64,000 bases of DNA from Actinopolymorpha cephalotaxi. Lineage in GTDB: Bacteria > Actinomycetota > Actinomycetes > Propionibacteriales > Actinopolymorphaceae. The notes beneath the pieces were generated by a model. That model searched no databases, was not told the DNA's origin, and saw only the letters and a program-made list of their open reading frames with translations. The stretch is taken from positions 2,378,850 through 2,442,849 of the forward strand of contig NZ_JACBZA010000001.1 of the NCBI RefSeq assembly GCF_013408535.1. The letters run 5' to 3'. A program made the translations under genes and the position numbers. Below are positions 36,572 to 48,687 of this stretch, one piece after another; the first letter of the stretch is position 1; each line of letters starts with the position of its first letter.

Positions 36572-37537
36572 TCAGTTCAGGCGTACCCGCGGGTCGAGGA
36601 CGGCGTAGGCGATGTCGACCAGCAGGTTGGCGACGATGACCGCCACCGAGGCGAAGATGACGATGCCGATGATCACCGGCAGGTCCTGCTGGTTGATCGC
36701 GTCGATCGCCGTCTTGCCCAGGCCGTCGATGCTGAACACCGTCTCGGTGACCACCACACCGCCGACCAGCTGGCCGAGGTCGATGCCGAACTGCGTCACC
36801 ACCGGGGTGAGCGCGCTGCGCAGGCCGTGCCGGTAGACGACCCGGCGTTCGGAGATTCCCTTGGACCGCGCGGTACGGATGTAGTCCTCACCGAGCACGT
36901 CCAGCATCGACCCACGGGTCAGCCGGGTGTAGGTCGCGGCGAGGACCAGTGCCAGGGTGAGCCAGGGGAGCACCAGGTGGCGCGCCCATTCCAGTGGGTT
37001 CTCCGTGATCGGTACGTAGCCGCCCGCCGGGAAGACCGGGTAACCCTTCAGAGTCAGCTGGAAGTACAGGAAGTACAGCAACAGCAGACCGAGCAGGAAC
37101 GTCGGCATGGAGTAGAAGAACAACGCGAACCCGGTCATGCCCCGGTCTGCGATCGAGCGCGGCCGGACCGCCGCGACGACGCCGTTGAACACCCCGAGCA
37201 GCATCCAGATCACCGCCGCACCGAGGGCCAGGCCGATGGTGGCCGGCAGCGCGCCGCCGATGATCTGGGTCACCGGCACCTGGTGGTAGTAGTCGTAGCC
37301 GAGGTTGCCGTGCAGCCCGTTCCACACGAAGTCGAGGTACTGCTTCCAGACCGGCTGGTCCAGACCCAGCCGCTCCTCGATGAGCTTCACGGTCTGCGGT
37401 GTTGCCTGCCTACCGGCCAGGGTGCGGGCGACGTTGTTGGGCGCCACGAAGAAGATCGCGAACACGCCGACGGTGATGAGGAACAGCACCAGCACGCCGT
37501 GCAGGATCCGCTTGAGGAGGAATCGGGCCATCGTCAC
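36572..37537 (-). CDS. Dipeptide/oligopeptide ABC transporter permease, DppB type
   Basis: A 321-residue inner-membrane permease: FLLKRILHGVLVLFLITVGVFAIFF at the N-terminus, WNGLHGNLGYDYYHQVPVTQII, and the EAA loop region YIRTARSKGISERRVVYRHGLRSALTPVVTQFG (~222-254). The C-terminus DIAYAVLDPRVRLN is typical. Last gene of the SBP-D-F-C-B operon; GTG 37537 overlaps the dppC-like stop (GTGA), with ATG 37531 as an alternative. Confidence 0.95.
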   Translation of the reverse strand: MTMARFLLKRILHGVLVLFLITVGVFAIFFVAPNNVARTLAGRQATPQTVKLIEERLGLDQPVWKQYLDFVWNGLHGNLGYDYYHQVPVTQIIGGALPATIGLALGAAVIWMLLGVFNGVVAAVRPRSIADRGMTGFALFFYSMPTFLLGLLLLYFLYFQLTLKGYPVFPAGGYVPITENPLEWARHLVLPWLTLALVLAATYTRLTRGSMLDVLGEDYIRTARSKGISERRVVYRHGLRSALTPVVTQFGIDLGQLVGGVVVTETVFSIDGLGKTAIDAINQQDLPVIIGIVIFASVAVIVANLLVDIAYAVLDPRVRLN

Positions 37538-38499
37538 TCACCCTTTGCGTTCTGCTCGTTGGTGACGAGGAGTCGGTCCGAGCTCGGATCGAAGGCGTCG
37601 CGCACGCCGTCGCCGAGAAGGTTGAACGCCAGCGTGGTGGCCAGCAGGGCGAGCCCGGGGAACATGATGAACCACCACGCGACCTGGTAGTACGCGATCG
37701 ACTCGTTCAGCATGCCGCCCCACGTCGGCGTGGGCTCGGGCACGCCCATACCGAGGAACGACAGCGTGGCCTCCACCACGATCACCGTCGGGATGAGCAG
37801 CGTGGTGTAGACGATCACCGGCGCCAGGATGTTCGGGAGCACGTCCACGAACATGATCCGGCTGTCGCTGGCACCGAGGGAGCGGGCCGCCTCGACGAAC
37901 TCGCGTTCTCGTATCGACAGCACCTGGCCGCGCACGATCCGGGCCACCGAGGCCCAGCTGAACGCGCTGATCGCGATGATGACGACCTTCAGGCTCGGGC
38001 CGGTGATGGACACCAGCGCCAGGGCGAACAGCATGAAGGGGAAGGACAGCACCACGTCGACCAGCCGGGCGAGGAGGGTGTCGACGACGCCGCCGAAGTA
38101 GCCGGCCGCGAGCCCCACCACCACGCCGATGGCCACGGTGATGCCGGTCGCGACGACGCCGACCAGCAAGGAGATCCGGGCGCCGTAGGCGATCCGGACC
38201 AGGATGTCGCGGCCGAGGTCGTCGGTGCCGAGCCAGAACTCGCTACTCGGCCCCTTGGGCATGCCGTCCGGCGTCAGGCCGTTGGTGCGGTACTGCGTGT
38301 TGACACCGTGACCGGTGATCGCCGCCACCAGCGGTGCGAAGATCGCGATCGCGACGATCAGCACGATGACCACGAAGCAGATCAGCGCCACCCGGTCGCG
38401 GCGCAGGCGCTCCCAGGCCAGTCGCCAGGGGCTGCGGCCCTCGATCGAGGCCTTGGGCTGCTCGGCCTGCAGCTCGTACGGGGATTCGGTGGTGCTCAC
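37534..38499 (-). CDS. Dipeptide/oligopeptide ABC transporter permease, DppC type
   Basis: A 321-residue permease. [20 protein letters not shown] at the N-terminus, [27 protein letters not shown] (~100-126), [24 protein letters not shown] (EAA loop) and [14 protein letters not shown] at the end are family signatures. GTG 38499 overlaps the upstream ATPase stop by four bases, so translation is coupled. Confidence 0.95.
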   Translation of the reverse strand: MSTTESPYELQAEQPKASIEGRSPWRLAWERLRRDRVALICFVVIVLIVAIAIFAPLVAAITGHGVNTQYRTNGLTPDGMPKGPSSEFWLGTDDLGRDILVRIAYGARISLLVGVVATGITVAIGVVVGLAAGYFGGVVDTLLARLVDVVLSFPFMLFALALVSITGPSLKVVIIAISAFSWASVARIVRGQVLSIREREFVEAARSLGASDSRIMFVDVLPNILAPVIVYTTLLIPTVIVVEATLSFLGMGVPEPTPTWGGMLNESIAYYQVAWWFIMFPGLALLATTLAFNLLGDGVRDAFDPSSDRLLVTNEQNAKGE

Positions 38500-39635
38500 G
38501 ACTGGTCTCCGTTCACCAGTTCGGGGGCGAACTCGGTGCGTTCCGCGGCGATCGTCGGCCGGGCCTCGACGAGGCTCTCGCCGATCTGCACCGGGAAGTG
38601 GCAGGCCGCGAGGTGGTCCGGACCGTCGTCGAGCCGGGTGATCAGCGGCGGCACCTCGCCGGCGCACGTGTCGGCGGCCTTCGGGCAGCGCGGGTGGAAC
38701 CGGCAACCGGACGGCGGGTTGAGCGGCGAGGGCACGTCGCCGCGCAGGATGATCCGCTCCCGCCGGTCGGCGAGGTCCGGGTCGGCCAGCGGAACCGCCG
38801 ACAGCAACGCGTTGGTGTAGGGGTGGCGCGGCGCCGCGTGCAGGTTGTCCGCGTCGGCGACCTCGATCACCTTGCCGAGGTACATCACCGCGATCCGGTC
38901 ACTGACGTGGCGTACCACCGACAGGTCGTGGGCGATGAAGACGTAGGTCAGGTTGAACTCCTGCTGCAGGTCGGCCAGCAGGTTGATGATCTGCGCCTGG
39001 ATCGACACGTCCAGCGCGGAGACCGGCTCGTCGCACACGATCAGCTTCGGCCGCATCGCCAGCGCGCGGGCCACGCCGATGCGCTGGCGTTGGCCGCCGG
39101 AGAACTCCGCGGGGAAGCGGTTGTAGTGCTCGGGGTTGAGGCCGACGAGCTCCATCAGCTCCTGGACCTTGCGCTTGCGCTCGGGTCCGTCGCCGACGCC
39201 GTGGATGGAGAACGGGTCGCCGATGATCGAGCCGACCCGGCGGCGGGGGTTCAGCGAGCCGTACGGGTCCTGGAAGATCATCTGGATCTCCCGGCGCATC
39301 GGCCGCAGCTCCCGGCGCGACAGGGAGGTGATGTCGGTTCCGTCGAAGGTGATCCGGCCCGACGTCACGTCGTACAGCCGGGTCATGCACCGCGCGAGGG
39401 TCGACTTGCCGCAGCCGGTCTCACCCACCAGGCCGAGCGTTTCACCGGCTCGCACCTGCAGGTCGACGCCGTCGACTGCCTGCACGTGTTCCTTGCCGCG
39501 CCGGAACAGCCGGTCGGATCGGACCGGGAACCACTTGTGGAGGTCGTTCACCTCCAGCAGCACGTCGTGGTCGGTACCTCCGCGTGGGGTCGCGGTGGCC
39601 CTCGGCGTGCTGTTCGATGTGTCGCTGGCGTTCAC
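38496..39635 (-). CDS. Oligopeptide ABC transporter ATP-binding protein, OppF/DppF type
   Basis: A 379-residue ATPase. Walker A is GETGCGKST, the Q-loop [12 protein letters not shown], the signature [15 protein letters not shown], Walker [13 protein letters not shown] and the switch His in AHDLSVV. The C-terminal oligopeptide extension ([14 protein letters not shown]) binds an Fe-S cluster or metal in some homologues. Start GTG 39635 follows GGTGAGG with good spacing, 8 bases after the oppD-like stop. Confidence 0.95.
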   Translation of the reverse strand: MNASDTSNSTPRATATPRGGTDHDVLLEVNDLHKWFPVRSDRLFRRGKEHVQAVDGVDLQVRAGETLGLVGETGCGKSTLARCMTRLYDVTSGRITFDGTDITSLSRRELRPMRREIQMIFQDPYGSLNPRRRVGSIIGDPFSIHGVGDGPERKRKVQELMELVGLNPEHYNRFPAEFSGGQRQRIGVARALAMRPKLIVCDEPVSALDVSIQAQIINLLADLQQEFNLTYVFIAHDLSVVRHVSDRIAVMYLGKVIEVADADNLHAAPRHPYTNALLSAVPLADPDLADRRERIILRGDVPSPLNPPSGCRFHPRCPKAADTCAGEVPPLITRLDDGPDHLAACHFPVQIGESLVEARPTIAAERTEFAPELVNGDQS

Positions 39636-39643
39636 CGATCGCC

Positions 39644-40738
39644 TCACCTGGTGCTCGTCGTGCTGGACGTAAGGGCGGCCCGTGCCTCGCCGCGGCCGGC
39701 CTCGTCGGTCGGCAGCCAGCACGCGCTGTGGTGCGCCCGGTCGCCGAACACCTCCTGCAGTGGCGGGGTCTCCGACCGGCACTGGTCGAAGGCGTACGGG
39801 CACCGCGGGTGGAAGGGGCAGCCGGACGGCGGGCTGATCAGGCTCGGCGGGGCGCCGGAGATGGGCCGCAGCCGTTGCCGCTCACCGCTCTCGGCGGGCA
39901 GCGAGCCGATCAGGCCCTCGGTGTAGGGGTGGTGGTGGCGGTAGAACAGCTCCCGCCGGCCGGTGCGCTCCATGATGCGCCCGGCGTACATCACCGCCAC
40001 CTCGTCGGCGACGTCGGCGACCACGCCGAGGTCGTGGGTGATCATGATCAGCGCCGTGCCGAACTCCGCCTGCAGGTCGGCCATGACCTCCAGCACCTGC
40101 GCCTGGACGGTGACGTCGAGGGCGGTGGTGGGCTCGTCGGCGACCAGCAGCACGGGATCCAGCGCCATCGCCATCGCGATCATCGCGCGCTGGCGCATAC
40201 CGCCGGAGAACTGGTGGGGGAAGTCGTCGACGCGGCGGTCGGGCCTGGGGATGCCGACCCGGCGCAACAGCTCGATCGAGCGTTCGCGTGCCGCGGACTT
40301 CGAGATCGACCGGTCGTGGGCGCGGATCATCTCGCTGATCTGCCAGCCCACGCGGTAGTAGGGGTGAAGACTGGACTGGGAGTCCTGGAAGATCATGCCG
40401 ATCTTCGCGCCTCGAACCCGGCGCAGGTCCTCCTTGCTCATGGTGAGCAGGTCACGGCCCTCGAAGAGCGCCTGTCCGCTGACCTTCGCGCCCCGGGTCA
40501 GGCCCACGACGGTCTGGGTGGAGACGCTCTTGCCCGAACCGGACTCGCCGACGATGGCGAGGGTCTTGCCGCGCTCCACGTCGAAGGAGATGCCGCGTAC
40601 GGCCTGTACGACGCCGTCCGGGGTCTTGAAGGACACCTTGAGGTCCTGGACGGAAAGCAGCGGAGAGGTGCCGTTCCGGTGGGTGTCCGGCGCGGCGTTG
40701 GCGGAGTTGTCGATGTTGTCGACCACGGGAATCTCCAT
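39644..40738 (-). CDS. Oligopeptide ABC transporter ATP-binding protein, OppD/DppD type
   Basis: A 364-residue ATPase: Walker [10 protein letters not shown] (Ser-Val instead of Ser-Thr at the end, as often in OppD), Q-loop [10 protein letters not shown] (usual FQDPMTSLNP), signature [17 protein letters not shown], Walker [13 protein letters not shown], His switch THDLGVV, and [14 protein letters not shown] at the C-terminus. It pairs with the OppF-type subunit. ATG 40738. A strong hairpin precedes it, separating it from the binding-protein gene. Confidence 0.95.
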   Translation of the reverse strand: MEIPVVDNIDNSANAAPDTHRNGTSPLLSVQDLKVSFKTPDGVVQAVRGISFDVERGKTLAIVGESGSGKSVSTQTVVGLTRGAKVSGQALFEGRDLLTMSKEDLRRVRGAKIGMIFQDSQSSLHPYYRVGWQISEMIRAHDRSISKSAARERSIELLRRVGIPRPDRRVDDFPHQFSGGMRQRAMIAMAMALDPVLLVADEPTTALDVTVQAQVLEVMADLQAEFGTALIMITHDLGVVADVADEVAVMYAGRIMERTGRRELFYRHHHPYTEGLIGSLPAESGERQRLRPISGAPPSLISPPSGCPFHPRCPYAFDQCRSETPPLQEVFGDRAHHSACWLPTDEAGRGEARAALTSSTTSTR

Positions 40739-40745
40739 CAGGCGA

Positions 40746-40783
40746 AGGAGGGCGCACCGGCCGGTTCGGCCGGGCGCCCTCCT
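40746..40783 (-). terminator. Intercistronic hairpin between oligopeptide SBP and ATPase genes
   Basis: GGAGGGCGC (40747-40755) pairs with GCGCCCTCC (40774-40782), extended by an A-T pair, with CCGGCCGG-type self-complementary bases in the loop. It lies between the SBP stop (40794) and the next start. Such structures commonly stabilise the SBP mRNA or attenuate the distal genes, giving excess binding protein. Confidence 0.75.
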
Positions 40784-40793
40784 CCGTGGGGGG

Positions 40794-42611
40794 TCAGCCG
40801 CCCTGCTTGCCCTGCTCCAACCAGATGTTGGTCGGGTCGAAGTTCTGCAGGGACGGAAGGTAGACGGTGTTCTTCGTCTGCGATGCGTGGTAGTTGGCCT
40901 GCACCGGGTTGGTGATCGGGAAGAACGGCGCGTCCTTCATGACCTGCTGGTCGGCCTGCGCCCACAGGCTCCCCGCGGTGGACTCGTCCTTGGCGGTCGA
41001 GGCCTTCGTGATGAGCTTGTTGACCGCGGGGTTCTCGTAGAAGCCGAAGTTGCTGCCCACGGGCGGGAACGACGGCTTGCCGGAGAACAGCGGGGCGAAG
41101 AAGGACAGTGCGGCGTTGCCGTACCAGTCCGAACCCCATCCGGCCAGGGACACGTCCCAGACACCGCGCTTGGTGACGCTCGGCGCCTGCATGTACTTCG
41201 TGTAGAAGTCCGCGTTGGGAACCGGGACACCCTTGACGGTGACGCCGATCGCCTTGAGGTCCTGCTGCACGGTCGCGAACGTCTTGCGGCCGCCCTCGGA
41301 GGCGTTGCGGTACACGAACTTCAGCGTCATGCCGTTCTTGTAGCCCGCCTTGGCCAGCAGCTGCTTCGCCTTGGCCACGTTGTGCGGGTACGGGTCGAAG
41401 TCCTTGCTGCCGACGATGCTGCTCGGCAGCACGTGGGTCAGCGGCGGGTCGACCTTCGGGCCACCGAGCGACTGGATGATGTTCGTACGGTTGATGGCGT
41501 ACGACAGCGCCTGGCGAACCTCGGGCTTCTTCAGAGCGCCGTTGTTGCTCGGCGACACCGTGTTGAACACGATGTACGGGTTCGACGAACCGGTCTCACC
41601 GAGGTTGAGGTTGGGGTCCTTCTTGGCGATCAGCTGCGGCAGCGTCGACGGCGGCGGGTAGTTGTCCCACTCCATGTCGGCGTTCGGGCTGTTCGTCTGC
41701 AGCTGCTGCTGCGTGGACTCCTGGCTGACCGTCTGGTTGACGACGATCTTGTCGACGTAGGCCTTGCGCACCGGGTCGCTGGAAGCCTTCCAGGCGGGGT
41801 TGCGCTCGAACACGATCTGCTTGGTCGGGGAGTACGACTTGATGGCGTACGGACCGTTCGAGAGCGTGTTCTTGGCCAGGTCGAGGCTGGCCGGGGCGTA
41901 CTTCAGGAACTCCTTCGGCGCCGGGGAGAACGCCGGCAGCGTCAGCATGTCCACGAAGTAGCTCGCGGGGTGGTTCAGCTTGAAGACCACCGTGCGCTCG
42001 TCCTTGGCGACGACACCCGGAAGCGGGGTGTCGTTGATGTACTTCGCCAGATCCGCGGGCTTCTGGCCGACCTTGGCGAAACCGTCGCAGAACTTCTGGA
42101 AGCCGACGATCAGGTCGGCGTAGTTCGGCAGTCCACCGAAGGGCTGGACGGGGTTGCAGGTGCGCTTGACCCCCCGGACCACGTCGGCCGCGGTGACCTG
42201 ACGCGCCGGCGAGCTGTTCCACTGCGCGCCCTGGCGAATCGAGATCGTGTAGGTCTTGCCGTCGGCGCTGATGCCCTTGTTGTCGGCGGTGGGAATCGCC
42301 TCCGCCAGGTCGGGCACCGAGGTGGTCACCTTGCCGTTCTCGGCGGGGTAGGTGAACAGCTGCCGGCTCCACATCCGCAGGCCGAGGTAGCCGACGGAGT
42401 AGTAGCTGATGTTGGGGTCCATGTAGTCAACGTCGCCGGAGCCCAACATGTTGAGCGTGCCGCCCTTGACGGGCTTTCCGGCAGCAGTGGTCGTCGGAGC
42501 AGAAGGCGTTGTGCCCTGGCTGCACGCAGCAGCCACGAGAGCGAGGACGCACAAACCACTCACGGCCGCCCAATGCCGGTATCGACGTTGGCCGTTCCGT
42601 GAAGCGAACAT
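40794..42611 (-). CDS. Oligopeptide-binding lipoprotein (SBP family 5)
   Basis: A 605-residue exported protein. The signal peptide ends in a lipobox (LVAAACSQG, Cys ~30). The SBP_bac_5 domain is evident: GGTLNMLGSGDVDYMDPN, RQGAQWNSSPARQVTAADVVRGVKRTC, NGPYAIKSYSPTKQIVFERNPAW, ALSYAINRTNIIQSLGG and WGSDWYGNA. It captures peptides or similar solutes for the DppBCDF-type machinery downstream. First gene of the operon. Unusually for an ordinary operon, 483 bases separate it from the divergent stress gene. Confidence 0.95.
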   Translation of the reverse strand: MFASRNGQRRYRHWAAVSGLCVLALVAAACSQGTTPSAPTTTAAGKPVKGGTLNMLGSGDVDYMDPNISYYSVGYLGLRMWSRQLFTYPAENGKVTTSVPDLAEAIPTADNKGISADGKTYTISIRQGAQWNSSPARQVTAADVVRGVKRTCNPVQPFGGLPNYADLIVGFQKFCDGFAKVGQKPADLAKYINDTPLPGVVAKDERTVVFKLNHPASYFVDMLTLPAFSPAPKEFLKYAPASLDLAKNTLSNGPYAIKSYSPTKQIVFERNPAWKASSDPVRKAYVDKIVVNQTVSQESTQQQLQTNSPNADMEWDNYPPPSTLPQLIAKKDPNLNLGETGSSNPYIVFNTVSPSNNGALKKPEVRQALSYAINRTNIIQSLGGPKVDPPLTHVLPSSIVGSKDFDPYPHNVAKAKQLLAKAGYKNGMTLKFVYRNASEGGRKTFATVQQDLKAIGVTVKGVPVPNADFYTKYMQAPSVTKRGVWDVSLAGWGSDWYGNAALSFFAPLFSGKPSFPPVGSNFGFYENPAVNKLITKASTAKDESTAGSLWAQADQQVMKDAPFFPITNPVQANYHASQTKNTVYLPSLQNFDPTNIWLEQGKQGG

Positions 42612-43094
42612 ACGGCCTTGTCACCTCCTATGGGGGCATTGCGGTGCCGGCGGACGCCTTCGCATGTGGGCATGCGCGCGCAACGCGGACACAACAATGT
42701 CGAGCTGATTGAACTGGAACACGGTAAGGCCTGTTGTCCCGAGTGAGAAATCAGGCACCCCTTCCGGCGGGGCGTCCATCTCGCAGGGCACCGGGCGAAG
42801 GGTACAACCGTCGGATACCGCATCCCTACGTGGACAGTGTGACTCCGGAGCGGATCGACGTTCGGTGAGCGGCTCATCGCGAAGTGAGTTTTGGCCGAAC
42901 CGTTACGGGGGCACCTGTTTCGCCCCTCGTTCCGCCTCCCGTTCGTTACCGGAGCGCGACCGGTCCGCTCGCCGGAGCCACGCCCCTCCGGCGACCATCG
43001 GCGTGCCCCGGTGGGGCACTAGGGCTCTGAGTGGCCGTACGCATCCCGCGGGAAGGTGGTGGCGCGGGGGATCCGTCCTGCGGGGGAGGCGACC
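42612..43094. promoter_or_regulatory. Divergent intergenic region (SBP / universal stress protein)
   Basis: 483 bases with no convincing gene. It must hold the promoter of the peptide operon (minus) and of the stress protein (plus). Two GGGGCAC sequences (42908-42914 and 43013-43019) occur; the second forms a perfect inverted repeat GTGCCCC-GGT-GGGGCAC at 43003-43019, about 75 bases upstream of the stress gene, and could be a regulator site. Confidence 0.5.
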
Positions 43095-43619
43095 ATGAGC
43101 GAGACCACGGCAGTCCCGGCGGCGCGGCGCGAGGCCCGGCCCGAGGACGCGCCGGTGGTCGCCGGCTCCACCGCCGGGCGCCCGTTCGTGGTGGTCGGGG
43201 TGGACGGTTCGGCCTCCGCGGAGGCCGCCGTGGAGTGGGCGGCCGAGGAGTGTGCCCGCAGGGGCGCCCGGCTGGTCCTTCTGCACGTCCGCGAGCCGGT
43301 GGTGGGTTCGGTGCTCACCGTGGAGTCCCGGCGCTACCGGGCCCGGTCGGTGGGTGACACCGTGGGGGACCTGTGGGAGCAGGTGAACCAGCTGCGGGAC
43401 CGCCGCGTCGACGCCGAGGGCCAGGTCGAGGAGGGCACCGCCGACCAGGTCCTGATCAGGGCGTCGGAGGACGCGGAGCTGCTGGTGGTGGGCGCGGAGG
43501 GCGCCGACAGGCACCGTGGCCTGCTGCTGGGCGAGGTGGCCCAGCGGTGTGCGCGCGGCGCCAACTGCCCGGTGGTGATCATCCCGCCACCCGGCGGCCG
43601 GCCGGGACCCGCTGCCTGA
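43095..43619 (+). CDS. Universal stress protein (single domain)
   Basis: A 174-residue UspA-fold protein: VVVGVDGSASAEAAVEWAAEECARRGARLVLLHV (~38-71) and LLVVGAEGADRHRGLLLGEVAQRCARGANCPVVII at the C-terminus. The ATP motif G-x2-G-x9-G-S/T ends in GE, so nucleotide binding may be weakened. GGGGGAGG at 43082-43089 fixes the ATG at 43095. Convergent (8 bases) with the sensor kinase. It opens the DevR-like stress island. Confidence 0.9.
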   Translation: MSETTAVPAARREARPEDAPVVAGSTAGRPFVVVGVDGSASAEAAVEWAAEECARRGARLVLLHVREPVVGSVLTVESRRYRARSVGDTVGDLWEQVNQLRDRRVDAEGQVEEGTADQVLIRASEDAELLVVGAEGADRHRGLLLGEVAQRCARGANCPVVIIPPPGGRPGPAA

Positions 43620-43627
43620 GGGGGGAC

Positions 43628-45969
<2,342 letters not shown>

Positions 45970-46722
45970 ATGTCCGCTTCCGGTGGGGATACCGCACGGC
46001 CGACGATTCCCCGGCAACGAACCCGCGACTTTCCTGTCGAGTCGGTGCGTACGGCCGGAGCCGTCACCCGGCCGGCGCCGAGCCGCCCTGGACGCGGGGG
46101 ACGGCCGCGCGGGGTGCGGGCCGGGCAGAGTGGGCCGCCCCGGCAGAGCGGGCAGGACGGGCAGGCCGGGCAGGACAGACGGGGAAGCCAGAGCGGACCC
46201 GGCGGGCGCGGGACCCACGGTGGGGCGCAGTGGCGCGCCGATCGGTCCGCCGCACCGGCGCGACCAGGCCACCGAACGGAGTCGCGGTTGGTCCCCATGG
46301 CCACCTCCCGGCCGCGGCCGGGTGCCGGCGCGGGGCGCTGGCTTGCCGTGCTCCGTCTGGCGACCGGTGCTCTGTGTGTCTGGATGCTCGTGGAGGACGC
46401 CCTCGCCAGCCGATACCCGGCGGGGATCGCCCCGAATCATGTCGGCTGGGTAGGAGAGTCCGGTTGGTTCCGGGTCGCGGTGTTCGCCGGACTCGCCGCG
46501 GTCGCCGCGGCGGTGCTGCTCGGCGTGTGCCTGCGGGGTGCAGCACTGGTGGGAGGTGCGCTGGTGCTCGGGGTGGCCGGTACGGGTGGCTGGCTCGTTC
46601 CCGGTCTCCTGGCAGTGGTGGCGCTGATGGTGTGTGCCGGCACCGCGGCCGGTGAGGTGTGGGGGTTCGGGCGGACCTGGGCGAACCACCCGGTCGTACG
46701 CCGCAACCCCTGGCTGCGCTGA
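45970..46722 (+). CDS. Membrane protein of unknown function
   Basis: A 250-residue protein. The first ~120 residues are Arg/Gly/Pro/Gln-rich and probably disordered (QSGQDGQAGQDRRGSQSG). Then three or four helices follow: WLAVLRLATGALCVWMLVEDAL, WFRVAVFAGLAAVAAAVLLGVCL, LVGGALVLGVAGTGGW, LLAVVALMVCAG; it ends TWANHPVVRRNPWLR. The helix layout is DoxX-like, but no signature is secure. GGAGGGG precedes ATG 45970. If the disordered part is non-coding, GTG or ATG starts near 46300 are possible. Confidence 0.6.
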   Translation: MSASGGDTARPTIPRQRTRDFPVESVRTAGAVTRPAPSRPGRGGRPRGVRAGQSGPPRQSGQDGQAGQDRRGSQSGPGGRGTHGGAQWRADRSAAPARPGHRTESRLVPMATSRPRPGAGAGRWLAVLRLATGALCVWMLVEDALASRYPAGIAPNHVGWVGESGWFRVAVFAGLAAVAAAVLLGVCLRGAALVGGALVLGVAGTGGWLVPGLLAVVALMVCAGTAAGEVWGFGRTWANHPVVRRNPWLR

Positions 46723-46800
46723 GCGTCAAGTTCTGGTTGCGCTGGGCGTCAACCTTCGGTTGCGAGGGGCAATCCCCGGTTGCGCTGAGCGGTGACGGTG
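46720..46800. repeat. Degenerate ~24-bp repeat starting at a stop codon
   Basis: CTGGTTGCGCTGAGCGTCAA-like units follow each other from the stop of the membrane protein (about four copies, increasingly diverged) in the gap to the convergent PPOX gene. Confidence 0.6.
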
Positions 46801-46812
46801 CCGAAGCCGGGT

Positions 46813-47289
46813 TCAGGCGGTCCCCGTCGTGGGCTCCTGCGCGGCCTCCTGTGTGGGCTCCTGTGCGGCCTCGTGCGCCGGAGGGTGCGGTACGAGCCGG
46901 CGGCCGCGGATCATCTCCATCCGGACCCGGATGAAGTGCGTCGGCTCGGCCGGCGACCACGAGTGGAGGGAGAGACCCGCGAGCCGGTCGATCTCCTTGG
47001 CCTCGGTGACCATCTCCGCATGTCCCACGACGGTCACGCTCCAGCCCACCTCGTGGCCGGCGTCGATCTGGTCGACCTCGAAGGCCACGATCGAGTTCCG
47101 CGCCGCGGCGGCGAGTTTGGAGCCCACGGTGGTCCGGATCACCACCGAGTCTCCGTCCAGTGCGTAGTGGACCGGCTGGACCGCGGGCAGTGCCTGTTCG
47201 GTGAACACGATCCGGCCGATCGGCGCCTGGCCGAGCAGCCGCAGACACTCCGTGGGCGGGAGCACCTCCAGGCCCTTGCTGTCGAACAT
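46813..47289 (-). CDS. Pyridoxamine 5'-phosphate oxidase family protein
   Basis: A 158-residue split-barrel protein: LRLLGQAPIGRIVFTEQALPAVQPVHYALDGDSVVIRTTVGSKLAAAARNSIVAFEVDQID and GWSVTVVGHAEMV are the conserved core. This subgroup (GRIVFTEQALPAVQPV) is common in DosR-type regulons. The C-terminus has an Ala/Gln/Glu/Pro repeat (HEAAQEPTQEAAQEP). GAGGAG lies close before ATG 47289, and its leader is made of 10-bp tandem repeats. Confidence 0.85.
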   Translation of the reverse strand: MFDSKGLEVLPPTECLRLLGQAPIGRIVFTEQALPAVQPVHYALDGDSVVIRTTVGSKLAAAARNSIVAFEVDQIDAGHEVGWSVTVVGHAEMVTEAKEIDRLAGLSLHSWSPAEPTHFIRVRMEMIRGRRLVPHPPAHEAAQEPTQEAAQEPTTGTA

Positions 47290-47297
47290 CTGCTCCT

Positions 47298-47347
47298 CAT
47301 CCGTCGGAATCCATCGGCATCCGTCGGCATCCGTCGGCATCCGTCGG
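47298..47347. repeat. 10-bp tandem repeat (5 copies) in the PPOX leader
   Basis: CATCCGTCGG at 47298, 47318, 47328 and 47338, plus a two-mismatch copy at 47308, immediately upstream of the ribosome binding site of the minus-strand PPOX gene. Confidence 0.85.
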
Positions 47348-47407
47348 ATCCACGTCCAGCGCTCCCGCACGTCCGGCGTACACCCATGGCACGTCTGGTA
47401 CGCCGGA

Positions 47408-47451
47408 CTCACCGGGCACTTACCGGACACTTACCGGGCACTTACCGGGCA
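47408..47451. repeat. 11-bp tandem repeat (4 copies)
   Basis: CTTACCGGGCA-type units at 47408 (CTCACC variant), 47419 (one mismatch), 47430 and 47441 in the divergent promoter region between the PPOX and stress protein genes. The spacing is about one helical turn. Confidence 0.8.
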
Positions 47452-47583
47452 CACCGAACTCCCAGGACCGGTCATGCCCTCGGTGCCTCCACGTTGCCGC
47501 CTTGCTCCCGGCGGCGCGCAGAGGCGAAGGTCCTGCCCCGGAGTACCGAGACGGGACCGGCAGCGGGGAAGTACCCACCTGAT

Positions 47584-47598
47584 CGGGACTTTGTGCCC
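47584..47598. promoter_or_regulatory. Candidate DevR/DosR-type box
   Basis: CGGGACTTTGTGCCC resembles the DosR palindrome (GGGACTWWAGTCCC) with a good left half and a CCC-matching right half. It lies about 85 bases upstream of the stress protein ATG (47683), a normal position. The remaining parts of the 393-base divergent region hold two tandem arrays. Confidence 0.4.
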
Positions 47599-47682
47599 TG
47601 CCCCCGGTTTGTGTGGCACGGAAGGGTTGCGGCTGGGTCTCCGGCCGGGGGCTTGGGGCTTGGGGCTTGCGGAAAGGCACTG

Positions 47683-48687
47683 ATGATCGGACCTGGTGGT
47701 GCGCTCACGGGCGCGGTTGTCGTCGGAGCGAGCGAGGGAGCCTCGGCCCACGGTGCGGTGGGCTGGGCGGCGCTGGCCGCGCGGGCACGCCGGCTCCCGC
47801 TCGTCGTGTGCCACGCCTACCAGACCGGTGGCGACGCCCCGGGCGGCGACAACGAACTCCACTGCGCGGCCCGCAACCGCGCCTGGCGGACCGCGAGGGA
47901 CGGCGTCCGTCAGGCATCGGCGGCCGCGCCGGGGGTACGTGCGGTGCCCTGGGTGCTGGAGGGATCGGTCGCACAGGTCCTCGTGGGGGCGGTGCCCGAC
48001 CCGGAGTTCCTGGTCGTCGGTGTCCGGGGGGAGGGCCGGCAGGCGGCAGAGCTCGTCGCCTCGTTCGGCCAGTGGGGCGGGGCGTTCGGCCCGTGCCCGG
48101 TGGTCGCCGTACCGGCCCGCAAGCGCGGGTTGACACGGCGGCCGCGTCGCCATCGACGTGGCCCGCGCCGGGGGGTCGCGGGCCGCGTCGTGGTGGCCGC
48201 CGAGGGTGGGCGGTCCGCGGACGAGGTACGCCGGTTCGCCAGGGAGGAGGCGCTCGCCTGGGGAAGCGAGGTCCGCGAAGTCCCGATGGCGGCGTTCGCC
48301 CGGTCCTCACCGGCAGGGTGTGAGTCGCTGTCGGCGGCAGCGCAGGATGCTGACCTGCTCGTGGTGGGTAGGCCCGGGGATGAGAACGCCGGGATCGGGG
48401 TAGGCGGACCGGTCGTGGCGTACTCCGGCGCCACCGGTGAGGTCGCGGAGCCGCCGCCGGCCGCCAGTCTGGCGAGGGTTCTCGGACCCGGACTGCTGCG
48501 CGGGCTGGGGTCCCCGATCGCGGTGGTGCCGGTGCGCGAGCGCGACCTGGTCGGCGGCCCACGGCCGCGCCGGCCACGGAGCGAGCGAGGGGATCGGGGC
48601 GAACGGGGTGGTCACCCAGGTGCACACCTGGCTGAACACTGGGGGACAGCGCTGGTGACCGCACCAGGGGAGAGAGGAACCGGATGA
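47683..48687 (+). CDS. Tandem universal stress protein, degenerate
   Basis: A 334-residue protein with two UspA-like halves. The first half has GAVVVGASEGASAHGAVGWAALAARA and FLVVGVRGEGRQAAELVASF, where the usual GS is AS. The second half (~155-300) keeps VVVAAEGGRSADEVRRFAREEALAWG and LLVVGRPGDE, but its nucleotide loop is diverged. The C-terminus is Arg/Gly-rich. It overlaps the DevR-like gene by ATGA (48684-48687), so the two are co-translated. Confidence 0.75.
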   Translation: MIGPGGALTGAVVVGASEGASAHGAVGWAALAARARRLPLVVCHAYQTGGDAPGGDNELHCAARNRAWRTARDGVRQASAAAPGVRAVPWVLEGSVAQVLVGAVPDPEFLVVGVRGEGRQAAELVASFGQWGGAFGPCPVVAVPARKRGLTRRPRRHRRGPRRGVAGRVVVAAEGGRSADEVRRFAREEALAWGSEVREVPMAAFARSSPAGCESLSAAAQDADLLVVGRPGDENAGIGVGGPVVAYSGATGEVAEPPPAASLARVLGPGLLRGLGSPIAVVPVRERDLVGGPRPRRPRSERGDRGERGGHPGAHLAEHWGTALVTAPGERGTG

